Assembly: GCA_009761415.1 (NCBI GenBank)
Contig: QUOL01000007.1
Span: forward strand, 1,426,001 to 1,490,000
Direction of reading: 5' to 3'
Length of the DNA stretch: 64,000 bases
Source of the DNA: Sarcomyxa edulis
Lineage: Eukaryota > Basidiomycota > Agaricomycetes > Agaricales > Mycenaceae
The position numbers and the translations under genes are program-made. Positions 23,358 through 35,636 of this stretch are shown one piece after another; the first letter of the stretch is position 1; the number at the start of each line of letters is the position of its first letter. The notes beneath the pieces were generated by a model that worked only from the letters and a program-made list of their open reading frames with translations, had not been told where the DNA came from and made no database searches.

Positions 23358-24349
23358 ATGTCTCATACGGAGCCTCTCCTCGAAGTTCAGGACTTGTCCT
23401 GCTCTCGAAACGGGGAATCATTTATATTTTCGAGAGTCAATTTTACGGTCAACTCAGGAGATGTGATTATTTTACGAGGCAAGAGCGGGGCTGGGTGAGA
23501 AATTCCTCTGCTCATACATACATTCCTCTTTGCTCACAATGACCTACTAGTAAAACGACGCTACTTAAATGTCTGGCTCACCTCAATCTATACGAGGGTG
23601 TCATTCGATATAGGGGAAGGTGCGTTCCGATATAGCACTGGCATTGGCCAGCCTATGTTACACCGAGTCTCAACTTCATTGCAGGACTCCACCATCAGTG
23701 GGTGCGCTTGGCTTCTATTTTGAAACACTTATACCCGTCTAATCATACGTCAATACTACAGGAATCCCATCGTACCGAACACGAGTTCTCTACGTCCCCC
23801 AAAGGCCATCTCTTCTCCCTGGCACACCCCGTGATTTTCTCCTCTCCGTAACCTCCTTCGGCGTCCGACGAAGGGATACGAAAGACGGAAACACTCAACC
23901 TGGTTCATCTCGCGTGGGTACACGATACCCAGTCCAAGTCGCGAGTGAATGGGGGATCGATGAAACCCTCTGGGATCGAGACTGGACGAATCTGAGCGGT
24001 GGGGAATCACAACGGATCGCATTAGCGGTTGCTGTGGGTTTGAATTCTGCAGAGATTCTTCTCCTGGATGGTCAGTCCAACATTTTACACCTACACTTAC
24101 CGCTTTCTTGGTTCTAACCAATATTCATCTCATGTAGAGCCAACCTCTGCTCTGGATATGGGTAGTTCGTTGGCTGTGGAACAATATCTCGTGGAGGAGA
24201 TGCAGAGTGGGGAATCTGCGTTGAAGGCTATGGTTTGGATAACACATTCAGAAGAGCAAGGTGCGAGGGTTGGGACTCGAGTGCTTCGAATATCAGTGGA
24301 AGGCTGTGAGGAGGAGGTGCCTTTGTCTGCCAGCGAGTCTGAGGTATAG
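23358..24349 (+). CDS. Soluble single-domain ABC ATPase (STAR1/FetA-like)
   Basis: Five exons (23358-23494, 23551-23619, 23685-23701, 23762-24070, 24138-24349) give 247 residues, one nucleotide-binding domain without membrane segments. Walker A is GKSGAGKTT, the signature is LSGGESQR, and Walker B with D-loop is EILLLDEPTSALD. A His (WITH) sits in the switch position. Exon 3 is only 17 nt. Size and motif spacing resemble bacterial FetA/YbbL and plant STAR1, which pair with a separate membrane subunit to move metal ions or nucleotide sugars. The partner is not in this window, and the assignment to that subgroup is inference. Confidence 0.8.
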
Positions 24350-24849
24350 AATTTGTACTATTAATATTGTCGACTCTACTGGAAGCTCGGAGAGAAGTAT
24401 TTTGTACAACTCACTCCCATATGTTCGTATCTAATTTACTGTGAAGCTTTCAGCCCAAGCCGCCGCCAAGCCCAAGCGTCGAGTTATGAATTGAGGCTGT
24501 GCTCCGGTGCTTGTATCGGGGATCACAGCCAAACAACGGAAGAGATCGCCGTCCCGGCGGTACTTTAGACTCTCGACCCGGCAGTCCAAACGAGGGAGTA
24601 TCTGGCCCATATGGTTCGGCGACTTGCACAATTTGAACTTGCAACATCTGGTATTTGATATCTATTCTATATTGAATGTCAGTCCGACCTTGGCCTTCAG
24701 CCCTCGATAACGACTATTACAATCTCGTTAGGAATGTAGAAATGTACTGGCGGTATATGTATATGTAGAATGTGGAGATGGATGAATGGATGGATGGATG
24801 GAAATGATAACACGTCGTAAAATGTAACAAAGTCGAGCTTCGACCTGCT
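24350..24849. other. Convergent 3' flank region
   Basis: It lies between the stops of the ABC ATPase (plus) and the Nur1-like gene (minus). Short frames at 24431-24710 have no supporting features. It includes a GGAT microsatellite. Confidence 0.45.
24777..24801. repeat. Short (ATGG)n microsatellite
   Basis: About six near-perfect tetranucleotide units lie in the shared 3' flank. Confidence 0.75.
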
Positions 24850-26320
24850 TCAGTCTTCCCAGATATTTACAACCTCTGACTGGTGCGTCATTACTGCGAC
24901 GTCCTTGCGGATTGGGTTGATGCGAGGGTATACAAACTGCCAACAAATCAGTATCGAGCCTCTGGTCAGATATTTGACCAGACTTACCCCTTCATTATAC
25001 TCGTGCATTACTTCTGCAGCAACGATATCCTTGTCTTTGATCAAAGCATTGTACGAATGCGTCAACAAACGCAACTACAACAGAACTTTAGTGCATCTCT
25101 CAACGTCCATGTATGGTGATCACGTACCTGCGCCCCAACGAGCCCCATAACCAAGAACATCCTTATCCAATTCGAGGAATCAGTCGCCGTCCACAACAGA
25201 GAATGCGCAGGAGAGTACACGCTGAATAGCATCATTTCCAGCTCCCCAGGAACCCACATCTCCAATTGTTGCACACGTGCTGTGCGCTTGGGGGTGATGG
25301 GTGATCGTGGAGGCTTCATTCCGAGGAGAAATCGCCAGGAGCACGAGAAGCTGTACCATGCGCTGGATATCATCCGGGAGAAGAGCGACGGAATTTCGAG
25401 GGGCTCGTGGTCTAGTTGAGCTGCGACGAAATTGGCGTGGGGGGATGACACTGGGTCCTGTCGTTTGAAGAGACGGTAGAGCTTGATGCGGGTAAAGAGA
25501 TTCAATGCGTTGAGGAAAGATAGAAATATCAATAAGCCTGACACGGGGGTAGTCTGAGGAAGATGAAATTAAATCAGAATATTCGGGTAGTACGATCCGT
25601 CAACAAATTGACGCACCCAGTCAAACCATGATTCGCCTTCGCCTTCCCTGTACATATCCTCCCAGCCCAAATCCGCATCTGGGACCTTACGGATCTGGGA
25701 GATGCGAATAAACATATGCAGGAGATGCATGGATCCACCTATGATGGAAGCTGATGTCGTGGGGGCCGGCAGCGGCACGTTTTGAGGGAACTGGGACATC
25801 TCGAATGCTATAGTCGATGGAATGTCTGCTAATCTTTTTGAGATGGAAATGACGCGTGAGCGACTTCTGGGATATATCATTAGTTATGAGTGGCGCGAAA
25901 ACATACTTTTGGAAAAATTCCTTCTTCTTGATGAATCCTCTCCTAGCTGGAGTACCTATTGCGGGGCTCCCAACACCCATGCTTTGTCGAGGACCTCTAC
26001 CACGACCCCGGTTTTGCGGTGGAGTGGCAAAGGGAGGTGGCTTCATTGAACGTGCTGCATCCCAATGAAAGGGAATTGAAGACGAAATCGATGGTGTGGC
26101 TGCGGGCTGTCGAGATATTTTATTGTTGGATGCTTAAAGGAGTATTCGTCTGTAGATATGCACTTACTGATCGATAAACGCCCACCGAGACACGGTTGCG
26201 AGGTGTTGAGGGTCCTGTAGGGCTGTAACTCTCATTAGGTGGGGATGCAGGCTGGGCACGAGTAGGTGTTCCCGATTGTATAGCGGCGTTATTAGTTTGC
26301 GCCATTCGACGGAGATTCAT
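24850..26320 (-). CDS. Nur1/Mug154-like nuclear rim membrane protein
   Basis: Minus-strand exons join cleanly: start MNLRRMAQTNN, a low-complexity N-terminus, 'RRGFIKKKEFFQKLADIPST', 'GGSMHLLHMFIRISQIRKVPDADLGWEDMY', a first TM (GLLIFLSFLNALNLFTRI), a 'FLLGMKPPRSP' loop, 'MWVPGELEMMLFSVYSPAHSLLW', a second TM (MFLVMGLVGAQ), and a C-terminal 'KDKDIVAAEVMHEYNEGFVYPRINP'. The order (conserved W-P segment, FSPxHSLLW-type stretch, EYxEKFVY-like end) matches the Nur1/Mug154 family of inner nuclear membrane proteins, which in yeast tether silent rDNA and heterochromatin. Identification is from remembered family pattern only. The alternative start MAQTNN lies five codons in. Confidence 0.7.
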
Positions 26321-27084
26321 GGCTGCGATATAACGGGATTTAGGTGAGGTAAAACCGAAGTAGTGTGGTCCTGCAGGCAGACGACTTGAAGGTTTTGTCT
26401 AGAAATTGTCACGTCACGGGCTTGTCACGACTCACGAACAATGCAATTTTGAATTTAGCCCTTGTCGTGATCAAGAACAAGGACGCGATCGTGACAACCT
26501 CCTCGTCGATTTGGGTGGTACTTGTCTTTGTCGAACATACTCAAGTGCACAGGAACTCTCTTTTGGTTCTTTCGAAATAATATCTAGCCAGCTTCAACAC
26601 CCATCCAATTCTTCGAACTTGCTTCAACTCTGCCGTCGGGCTCCTAGTCAATCAATTTCATCAAGGCTCAGCCACCGGGAGATAATTGTCGCATCCCTAA
26701 TCTTCCTGACTATACTACTCTCCTAGAAGAGTGAGAAACTCGGAGGAATGGAGTGTGGGAATGAAGACAATGGCCAGTTCCCCATTTTGACGCCTCGAGG
26801 CACTGCACGTGTCGCATTGTTTGGAACTCGAACCAGGGCAAACATCCGTAGCTAGAAAATTGCCAGATTACCTCTTGCTCCTTCCCCCCATCTTTTATAT
26901 TCTTCATCCTCGCCGTGCTACCCCCATACACACATATATCCTCATTCACGACAACGCTCAACTAAACTAGAATTTGTTGCGCGTGTTCTTGTCGTATCCT
27001 TCTATACCAACCACGACGTCTATCCTTCGAACCAATACTGCTACTTCCGTGTCGCCATCGAGCTCGATTAGCGTCAGGAAGACC
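26321..27084. other. Divergent promoter region
   Basis: About 760 bases lie between the Nur1-like gene (minus) and the coiled-coil membrane protein (plus). An AT-rich element (TTTTATATTC) near 26893 and the pyrimidine-rich run after it probably belong to the plus-strand promoter and leader. No gene is seen. Confidence 0.45.
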
Positions 27085-28462
27085 ATGGCACAACCCTCAT
27101 CATCTCGTCACGAACACGGAGACCGTCATCGCAGTGAACGCTCTTCTCATCATCACCATCGTACTATCTCTTCAACAACACTTCTTCTCGTCCTCTCACT
27201 CGTTCTCGCAGTGCTAGCAGTAATGCTATCCTTGCCCTCGAGTCAATCAGCTACCAATCCAAACAGCGAATCTAATCCAGCTAACGCGGGTTTACTCGGA
27301 TACCTTACTCCAAAACGGACACAAGCGCTCATTGCTCGCGAGAGCGCAGTTGCTATTCGGGAAGCAGAGGTTGCTCGTCGTGAGGCGGAACTATTGGCAG
27401 GTGCACCGGGCGGAGTCGTACCCGCTCCATCGCCTATTCTTTGCCCTCCTTGCCCCGTTTCACAGACTGTTGAGACTATAACGGCACCTATCCAAACTAT
27501 TATCAAGGAGGTCGTCAAGGAAGAATCGTTGGCACCGCCAGGTTGGGCTGGTCACCGTGCAGAGGAGATACTAGACCGCGAGCTCAAAATTGCTGAGCGG
27601 GAACGAGATATCAGCAAGCGCGAGGAGAGTGTAAACCGTCGTGAACATGATGCATCGCGTCGCGAAAGCTGGATCATGGAGCAACTCATGTAGGTCGAGT
27701 CATATTTACGTGTCTTGTTCTTGACTAATTACGTCGATACTTTTAGTGCCCTCGGAAACGATAACCCTCAAACGGTGGAGGAGGAATACGTCTATGAACC
27801 CGCAGGCTCGAAGCGAAAAGCCAAGGTACCGCCGCCCCTCCCGCGCCGCTCTGAGCTTTGAGACGAAGGAGACTATTTCATTCACGTACAGTCCGTATAC
27901 TCCCCTCCGTGCAGACCCCTCCTTCGTCCGGGCTTGGGGGACCACGGTGTTTCTTGTCCCCCATGTCACTCCTCTCCAAAAACCAGTTGGTTCAAGACAC
28001 GTCTCGTTTTGGTTCCGGAACACGATCGATCTCAGATTTCCTCGATCTGTTCTGCGCGTCTCTGCGTCACGTGTCTTTTTCCAACTGGCTCTCCTTTTCT
28101 GCCCTCAAATTTTCACGGAATTTTAGTGCTGACCTATTTCTTTTGTTTTCATTGTCTAGTTCCAAGAGCTTCCTCCGTTAATCGTCTCCGAAACATCCTA
28201 CGAAACCGAAACCGTAACCAAGATCCAAACACAAACCATCACCGTTCCTGCACCTTCCAACACTCGTCTCGCCGCATTTCCGACGCCCGATGTAGTCAGT
28301 TCCATGTCTACTACCCCGATTCCTCGAACAACGGCTATCGACATCATCACTGAAGACGAGGAATTCGATCATTCAGATGATGAAGACACTAGAACCGTTA
28401 CCGTCGTTCGTGGGCAACGATCTACGCGCAGACCACCTGCAAACTGGTTTGGCGGTTGGTGA
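27085..28462 (+). CDS. Single-pass membrane protein with coiled coil, unknown
   Basis: Three exons (27085-27689, 27747-27825, 28160-28462) join to 328 residues. The N-terminus is Ser/His/Arg-rich. One TM (LLLVLSLVLAVLAVMLSL, about residues 36-53) follows. Then come heptad-like charged repeats with recurrent 'R-E' spacing (AIREAEVARREAE, AERERDISKREE), a Thr/Pro-rich segment and an acidic run, ending in 'ANWFGGW'. The last intron is 334 nt, several times the local norm. A stop (TGA) follows soon if that intron is retained, giving a shorter form. I do not recognise a family; a type II membrane protein with a lumenal or cytosolic coiled coil is the most that can be said. Confidence 0.7.
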
Positions 28463-29001
28463 TATGTTTACGATTTTTATTCATGATCTTTTGCTTTTGC
28501 TTTTGTTATTCTTCTCACTTGCTTTCTTGTTCTTGTGTACATATCATGTTGTTATCCTCAACGGTGCTTTTGGTATTATCTCCGTCTCTTGCTGGAGTTG
28601 GAGTCACGTCTTTTCGTCCTGCTTTCTTTTTCTTCATCCGCGCTCTTTTGCTGTACCCCTCACTCTCTCGAGTTTACGACACACTGACGGATGGATGGAC
28701 TCATGCTCTTACGGAATGTGAACGAACGATACTTACCACTTACGATACCTAGTAGTTAGTGTAGAATAGTTCTCCTGGTACCTGCAATATACCATACGTG
28801 CTAGGATATGCATGGGAGAGCTTTAGTAGCCAGTTGTCCACCCTCCCCTCTCGATCTTCATCTGAGGATGTTTCGAATTTCAATTTCAAGACATCCCGTT
28901 TAGGAACACGATCCCGAGACGCAAAACGGTTTCTGTTCCTACCACTCTAGAGCTCCAAGATATAGGCGTCGTGGAGACGCAAAAGAGGTCTTGAAGCCGG
29001 A
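28463..29001. other. Intergenic
   Basis: This is the 3' flank of the coiled-coil gene and the promoter of the PheRS gene. It is T-rich between 28480 and 28650. No gene or clear motif is seen. Confidence 0.4.
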
Positions 29002-30495
29002 ATGGTTTTCATGAACATCTCCAGGACCTGCTTTGGTCTTGCTCGCCATGGCACTTCATTTTGTCGTAGAATGTCCAGTCTTCCAACGGAACACCTCACT
29101 CTTCTTGGACAACGCTACCCGACCGACGCCACTACTAACATCACACCTGCAATTATCTCAAAACTATCCCAGGGTCTGCATAATCAACCCTCACATCCTC
29201 TGGGTATACTCCGCTCTCTCGTGGAGGCACACTACCCGGACTTTGCCCATCTTTCCTCCCTATCCCCCTTGGTCACACCATTCAAGAACTTCGATGAACT
29301 CTCTTTTCCGAAAGACCACCCAGGACGCTCTGTATCAGACAGCTACTATGTGAACAAGGACCTACTATTGCGAACGCACACCTCCGCGCACGAAGTGGAG
29401 ATGTTCAGACGTGGAGAGACTAAATGGTTACTGACAGCCGACGTGTACCGACGCGACGCGATAGATCGCTCCCATTATCCAGTTTTCCACCAAATGGAAG
29501 GAGCCCGTATATTCCCTGCCGACGAAGCAGGGATGAAGGAGGTTGAGGAGGATAACGCGCGATTATCTCAACATCTGGCACGCTCTAATATCGTTATAGA
29601 GGATATCCCGCATATATCACCTTCGAATCCTGCTCAAGCGTGTCATGATCCACGGCATTCCGAACTCGTTGCGCAAAATCTCAAGTTGTCTCTGAACAGC
29701 TTGCTTTTACATCTGTTCGGAGGTGTGGCTGGTGCTAGTGACGAAAATCCTCTGAAGGTCCGATGGATCGAAGCATACTTCCCTTTCACCAGTCCCAGCT
29801 TTGAGGTGGAGGTGTTTTTCGACGGGAAGTGGCTGGAGATATTGGGATGTGGCGTGGTTAGCCAGTCTACATTGACTACTGCAAGTGAGTGATATGCTGA
29901 GTATTACCCTGATTGATGCTCATGATACTAATTTCGTGCTTTACTCAGAGGTGTCAGATAAAATAGGCTGGGCGTTCGGTCTTGGTCTTGAGCGTATAGC
30001 TATGATTCTGTTTTCAATCCCGGACATCAGACTATTCTGGTCGACGGATCCTCGTTTTGCATCTCAGTTCACGGAAGGCAAGATCACGAACTTCAAGCCC
30101 TATTCCGACTATCCGTATTGTTATCAGGACGTCAGTTTCTGGCTGCCTGAGAATGGAACATTGAATGAAAATGATCTGTTCGACCTCGTGAGGGATGTAG
30201 CGGGGGACTTGGTTGAGGATGTGAACAAGGTGAGGGCAAAGCCAGCATCCGCGATTCAACTGAGCTAAACATTTTGACCAGATTGACGAATTCACCAACC
30301 CAAAAACTAACAGGACGAGCCTGTGTTATCGAATCGTATATCGGTCTATGGATAGGTATGTGTTTTCACAATTCTCAGGAATGCACTGAAGACTCACGGA
30401 GGTATAGGTCATTGACGCGGAAAGAGACTAGCGAATACCAGACCGAAGTTCAGTCCAGGATGAGGGACCGATTCGGAGTGGAGATTCGTTTATAA
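29002..30495 (+). CDS. MSF1: Mitochondrial phenylalanyl-tRNA synthetase
   Basis: Exons 29002-29884, 29949-30229, 30282-30355 and 30408-30495 give 441 residues, typical of the single-chain mitochondrial enzyme (MSF1/FARS2). It attaches Phe to mitochondrial tRNA-Phe. A basic, Ser-rich targeting peptide precedes the class II core. Motif 1 lies around '[16 protein letters not shown]', motif 2 is '[27 protein letters not shown]' (in two adjoining pieces), and motif 3 is '[20 protein letters not shown]'. The C-terminal FDX-ACB anticodon-binding fold is visible from '[17 protein letters not shown]' to '[13 protein letters not shown]'. A second in-frame ATG (29071) lies within the presequence. The gene is convergent with the GrpE gene 100 bases away. 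Confidence 0.93.
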
Positions 30496-30596
30496 GGGGG
30501 TAAAATATGTTTCTAGTCGCGTCCATTATCCTCTAATAGCACGCCTTCCACCGCACACCTCTCGACCTTCCATGCACCGCACACTGTCGGCGAGTG

Positions 30597-31398
30597 TTAT
30601 GACTGTGTGTCTTGCGCTACGCCGACCTGTGCCGCCCTCAAAACCCGATCCTTGATGGTATACCCGAGTTTCTGACAGTCGATCACGGTGCCGGGCTCCT
30701 TCCCTGGTATTGGGACCTGGTATAAGGCTTCGTGTCGATTGGGGTCGAATTTGTCACCCGTAGGATCGAAGGGTTTAACATGGTATTTGAATAATGTCTG
30801 AAGTAATTGCCGTTGTGTGATTTCAACGCCAGTGTATAGCTCGTTGAGATACTGTGACGCCGTTTTTGGTGGTGGTGGTGACCCTTCTGGTGTTGGTTCC
30901 GGTGGTGTAGCGGACTCGTCGGGCTTTTCGGGAGATTCGAGGGCGGAAGGAGGAACGGATTTCAAAGCCATGGAAAGAACATCCACGGTTTCGAGTAGAT
31001 CCGTAGCGAAACGGGTGATGGCGAAATCCCGGGTCTGTTCTTTTTCACGAGCAGCATTTCGTTGCAAGTTCAAGAAGTCTGCCTGCAAGTAGCGTAGACG
31101 GCCCTGTGGTGGTGTTAATCAGGACAGTGGAACGAGCGGTACAAGCTTGTGTGCTCACTGTCAAGTCAACTACTTCCGCCTCTTTCGCCTTGAGTTTTTG
31201 TTGTTCTGGGCTCAGCGAAGCCTCCTCAGTGGCATCCTCTTTAACCTCCTCCTTTCCTCCGGCAGTGACCTCAGGTGTGGCCTTGTCGTCAGAGTAATGC
31301 CGTACACCTGTCAGAGATACTCTGCTTAGAGCGACGCGAGAAAGGGACCTTGACGACAGTGAAGTCGTGCAAGAACGAAAGAGATTGAGGGCTGCCAT
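30597..31398 (-). CDS. MGE1: Mitochondrial GrpE, nucleotide exchange factor for Hsp70
   Basis: Two exons (31159-31398 and 30597-31103) give 248 residues. The protein releases ADP from matrix Hsp70 (Ssc1) during import and folding. The N-terminus is Arg/Ser-rich without acidic residues, a good matrix-targeting signal. A long helix follows (KLKAKEAEVVDLTGRLRYLQ, ADFLNLQRNAAREKEQ). The beta-domain ends in 'KYHVKPFDPTGDKFDPNRHEALYQVP' and 'GYTIKDRVLRAAQVGV', both GrpE signatures. A Pro/Glu-rich insertion (about residues 130-155) is longer than usual. The gene diverges from the C1-THF synthase gene 318 bases away. Confidence 0.92.
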
Positions 31399-31716
31399 GG
31401 TCGTCTGCTGGAAATTTCAAACTTTTGGTGACACTTGCAGAGCTCGCTCGTACAAAAAAAAATGAGTGACCGTGGGAAACATCGGATAAAAAAATAATAT
31501 TGGCACGCATGGCCGAAGACAGTCCGGACGTCCGAACGGTGGCCGGATGTACTGAGAAGCAGAAAAATAAAAATTATATTTCCATCCTGCTGCTCGCTCT
31601 CGGTGCACCTGGGTAGCATCTATACTGGCTTCGAAGTACGAGAACTAGGAGACACTTTTACTCCAGGTCGAGTCAGATTGCCAATTTACGGAATTTGGTA
31701 AAATAGACCGCGGGAT
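31399..31716. promoter_or_regulatory. Shared divergent promoter, MGE1 / C1-THF synthase
   Basis: 318 bases separate the two start codons on opposite strands. The region has short A/T runs near 31447 and 31490-31500 that could act as nucleosome-free poly(dA:dT) tracts. No specific factor site is recognised. Confidence 0.4.
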
Positions 31717-34700
31717 ATGGTCCGATTTCTTATCCCACCCGTGCGCTCGTCTATCAATCTCACTTCCCACCTCCGTGCAATGGCTACTACTGCCTCACCC
31801 TCGACGCCCTCTGCAAAAATTATAGACGGAACTGTCATCGCAAAGTCTCTTCTTCCTCTCCTCGGCATCCCCAGCATCCCATTGATCTTTTTCATCGTTC
31901 CAGGTCGATCCGTGATGGTGTAGCAAGCCGTATCAAGACTCTACAGGCAACTTTTCCTCGCTTCCAGCCTCAGCTTGCCATCGTACAGGCTGGTGTACGA
32001 CCAGACTCTACAGTTTATGTTCGCATGAAAACCAAGGCTGCAGAGGAGGTCGGGATCAAGTTTAAACATGTCACCCTTCCCGCGGAGACCAGCGTGGAGG
32101 AAGTTGTGGATCTTGTCAAGAAGCTCAATCAAGATGAACAGATCAGTGGGATCTTGGTACAACTACCCCTGGGCGATCATGTTGGCGCTGAAGGTGAACG
32201 GACCGTCACTGAAGCTGTGAGCCCAGAGAAGGATGTCGATGGGTGTGTGTCTATATCTTATCAATAACTACTGATTAACTCATTTGAAATTTAGCTTCCA
32301 TGCCTATAACATTGGACACCTTTCTTCGCGTGCATCTGTCCCTCTCTTCGCCCCATGTACCCCCTCGGCAGTTATTCGTCTTTTGGAATCCACTGGTGTC
32401 CCACTTGCAGGTGCCAACGCAGTCGTTCTTGGTCGTAGCGACATCGTCGGAAGTCCTGTAGCATCCATGCTCAGAAATCGCGACGCGACTGTCACGCAAT
32501 GTCATAGCCGTACCAAGAACATCGAGGATATTGTATGTTTTGCGTCCATTTATCGAATGATTGTTTCTCACTTTTGTATGTTCAGGTCAGAAATGCTGAT
32601 ATCGTCGTCAGTGCTATTGGAAAGGCCGAATTCGTCAAAGGATCTTGGATTAAACCCGGTGCGGTCGTTATCGATGTTGGAATCAACTATATTCCTGGTA
32701 CGTTCAATACATTATGAATAGAATCTTACACTAACGTGCGTCTCCTTTTAGATGCCACGAGAAAATCGGGACAGCGTCTTGTCGGCGATGTCGAATTCTC
32801 GTCAGCTTCCGCTGTAGCATCGTACATCACTCCCGTTCCAGGAGGAGTCGGCCCAATGACTGTCGCTATGCTCATGGAAAATACCCTCAAATCTGCCGAA
32901 CGTATCTGGAATGAGTCCCGTGCTCGCAAGGTCAAACCACTCAAGTTGAACATCCTAGAGAATGTTCCTAGTGACATCGAGATCGCCATGGCACAAACTC
33001 CCAAGCCCGTCACGCAGCTAGCAGAGGAAATTGGATTGCTCCCTGATGAACTGGAAAGCTATGGTAAATACAAGGCAAAGGTAGAACTCAGTGTTCTCGA
33101 TCGTTTGGCTCACCGCAAGGATGGGAAATATATCGTCATCTCTGGGTATGCAAACCCTCGCCTCTTCTAGAGTGCCTTCGTTGACTCCTGCTCACAGAAT
33201 TACCCCTACGCCATTGGGAGAGGGGAAATCGACTACTACGATCGGTCTGGCTCAGGCTCTTGGAGCTGAATTGGGACGTCCAGCCTTTGCTTGTGTTCGA
33301 CAACCTAGTCAGGGACCTACTTTCGGTATCAAGGGAGGTGCGGCCGGTGGAGGTTATGCTCAGATCATTCCTATGGATGAGGTACGTTCGCTCCCGAACT
33401 ATATTGTGATATTCTCGCTCAATCAGATCTCAGTTCAACTTGCATCTGACTGGAGATATCCACGCTGTAACTGCTGCTAACAACCTACTCGGTATGGAAC
33501 TCCATTACCGGCTCATACTTCTCAGGCGCTAATTTTCGGTCCATCAGCGGCTGCAATGGATGCTCGTATATTCCACGAAGCAACACAATCGGACAAGGTA
33601 AGAGTGTCTACGTGGAATCTTCCGTCCAATACTTAGGTACCTCTCCTCCATAGGCCCTCTACAGTCGCTTGGTCCCTTCCAAGAAAGGCAAACGCGAATT
33701 CGCACCCCTCATGTTCAAGCGTCTCAAGAAACTAGGCATTGACAAGACCAACCCAAACGACTTAACTCCGGAGGAGATCACTCGTTTCGCGAGACTTGAC
33801 ATCGATCCTGAGACCATCACATGGAACCGAGTGTTGGACACTAACGACAGATTCCTCCGCAAGATCACCATCGGCCGCAACTCCACCGAGAAAGGCCACG
33901 AGCGTGAGGCCGGATTTGACATCGCTGTGGCAAGTGAATGCATGGCCGTACTGGCTTTAACAACCGGCTTGCAGGATATGCAAGAACGTCTAGGAGCTAT
34001 GGTCATTGCTACAAGTAAGCAGGGTGAGCCCGTTACTGCCGACGATATTGGTGTTTCTGGTGCTCTTGCTGTCCTCATGAAAGACGCTATCAAGCCTAAC
34101 TTGATGCAGACGCTCCAAGTAAGTGCACATGCATTCTCAGTCGTTCCAGTTGATGAACCACAAATTCAGGGAACTCCCGTCTTCGTCCATGCCGGTCCAT
34201 TCGCCAACATCGCTCACGGAAACTCTTCTATATTGGCGGACCGTGTGGCTTTGAAACTTGCCGGTACGGAGGAAGGTGATTCTCCTGACCGTGTGGGCTA
34301 CGTGCTCACTGAAGGCGGATTTGGTGCCGATATGGGCATGGAAAAATTCTGCAATATTAAATGCAGAGTCAGTGGGCTCAAGCCCGATGCCACTATCATT
34401 GTGGCGACTACTCGTGCCCTTAAAATGCACGGCGGTGCACCTGATGTCACACCTGGAAAGGCTCTACATGAGACCTATACCAAGGAAGATCTTGTAACTC
34501 TCAAGGAGGGATGCAAGAACTTGGCCAAACATATCGAGAATTCTCGTAAATTTGGTATCAAGGTTCTCGTCGCTATCAACCAATTCGCGTAAGTCATATC
34601 TACCTAAACTGTCAATATTTACCCTGACGTCGCTCTGTAGAACTGATTCGCCCGCTGAATTGGCGCTCGTCCGTGATGAGGCATTAGCTGCAGGAGCCGA

Positions 34701-35334
34701 TGCTGCGGTTGTCAGTAATCACTGGGCGGAGGGTGGCGCAGGCGCTCGTGCTTTGGCTGAAGCCGTCATCGCCACTTGCGAGGGGCCATCTGGATTTAAA
34801 TTTTTGTATGACCTCAACATCCCGATTGTGGACAAGATTTCCGCCATTTGCAAGGAGATCTACGGTGCAGATGGCATCGAGCTCAGCGACTTGGCTCGCA
34901 CCCAGATCGAAACTTATACCCGTCAAGGTTACAACGACCTACCGAGTACGTGTATTCGTGAGCTACAAAACGTATACTTCGTCTGACAACTCCTCTAGTC
35001 TGTATGGCGAAGACCCAGTACAGTTTCTCCCATGATCCTACTCTCAAGGGTGTACCAACGGGTCAGTTTTATATCCTTCTACACAAGAGCCAGGAGACCT
35101 GACCGTCTACACTCAATCTAGGATTCACGATACCTATCCGTGCCGTGAGGTTGTCCGCAGGTGCAGGATTCCTGTATCCTATACTAGGCGAGATGCAGAC
35201 CATGCCTGGTCTTGGAACACGTCCAGGTAAATTCTCTCTTACGTTCAGGTTTCAACAAGCCTAACCGCTCTCAAACAGGATTCTGGGAGGTCGGCCTTGA
35301 CCCGGAAACAGGAAGAGTCGTCGGTCTCTTCTAA
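31717..35334 (+). CDS. Trifunctional C1-tetrahydrofolate synthase
   Basis: Fourteen exons join in frame to 971 residues, the full trifunctional size. The N-terminal dehydrogenase/cyclohydrolase domain shows '[20 protein letters not shown]' with the catalytic Lys, '[12 protein letters not shown]', '[13 protein letters not shown]' and '[14 protein letters not shown]'. The formyl-THF synthetase domain begins at '[21 protein letters not shown]' (in pieces either side of the P-loop) and contains '[21 protein letters not shown]' and '[14 protein letters not shown]'. The enzyme interconverts methylene-, methenyl- and formyl-THF and makes formyl-THF from formate for purine, thymidylate and Met synthesis. 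The first ATG (31717) adds 21 residues, hydrophobic and basic, before a second ATG (31780); the long form may be mitochondrial. It corresponds to yeast ADE3/MIS1. Confidence 0.94.
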
Positions 35335-35636
35335 ACCAAGATGCCAAGTCTAGTCCATATCCGACTTATCAACTAGGTCAAGACTTGGGCTACAACACGC
35401 ATTTTGTAGGGTGGTTCTCAACGAACCAACTCATCTCCATCCAGACCGTCTCAACACGGAGCTTCATCCCGTTTCAACACGGAGTATCTATTGCAGACAG
35501 AACAGAGACGGAAAATGTCGCGCCGAGGGTGTTCAAGGATAGGTGTAGAGATCTTTTACTCAGTAGTATATACATGTTGGTACAAAATCTCAATCAACTC
35601 CGGAGTGGATTTGCTATATTGCCTATCTCGAGCTAT
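35335..35636. other. Convergent 3' flank
   Basis: A short spacer between C1-THF synthase (plus) and PNGase A-like copy 1 (minus). Nothing is identified. Confidence 0.4.

Noticed and set aside
24431..24710. GC-rich small frames on both strands
   Set aside because: They are mutually overlapping, without motif, and lie in the 3' flank shared by two genes.
27746..28126. 126-codon plus-strand frame across exon 2 and the long intron of the coiled-coil gene
   Set aside because: The other frame gives a good exon 2 and a clearly coding exon 3 beyond the intron, so this is a shadow frame.
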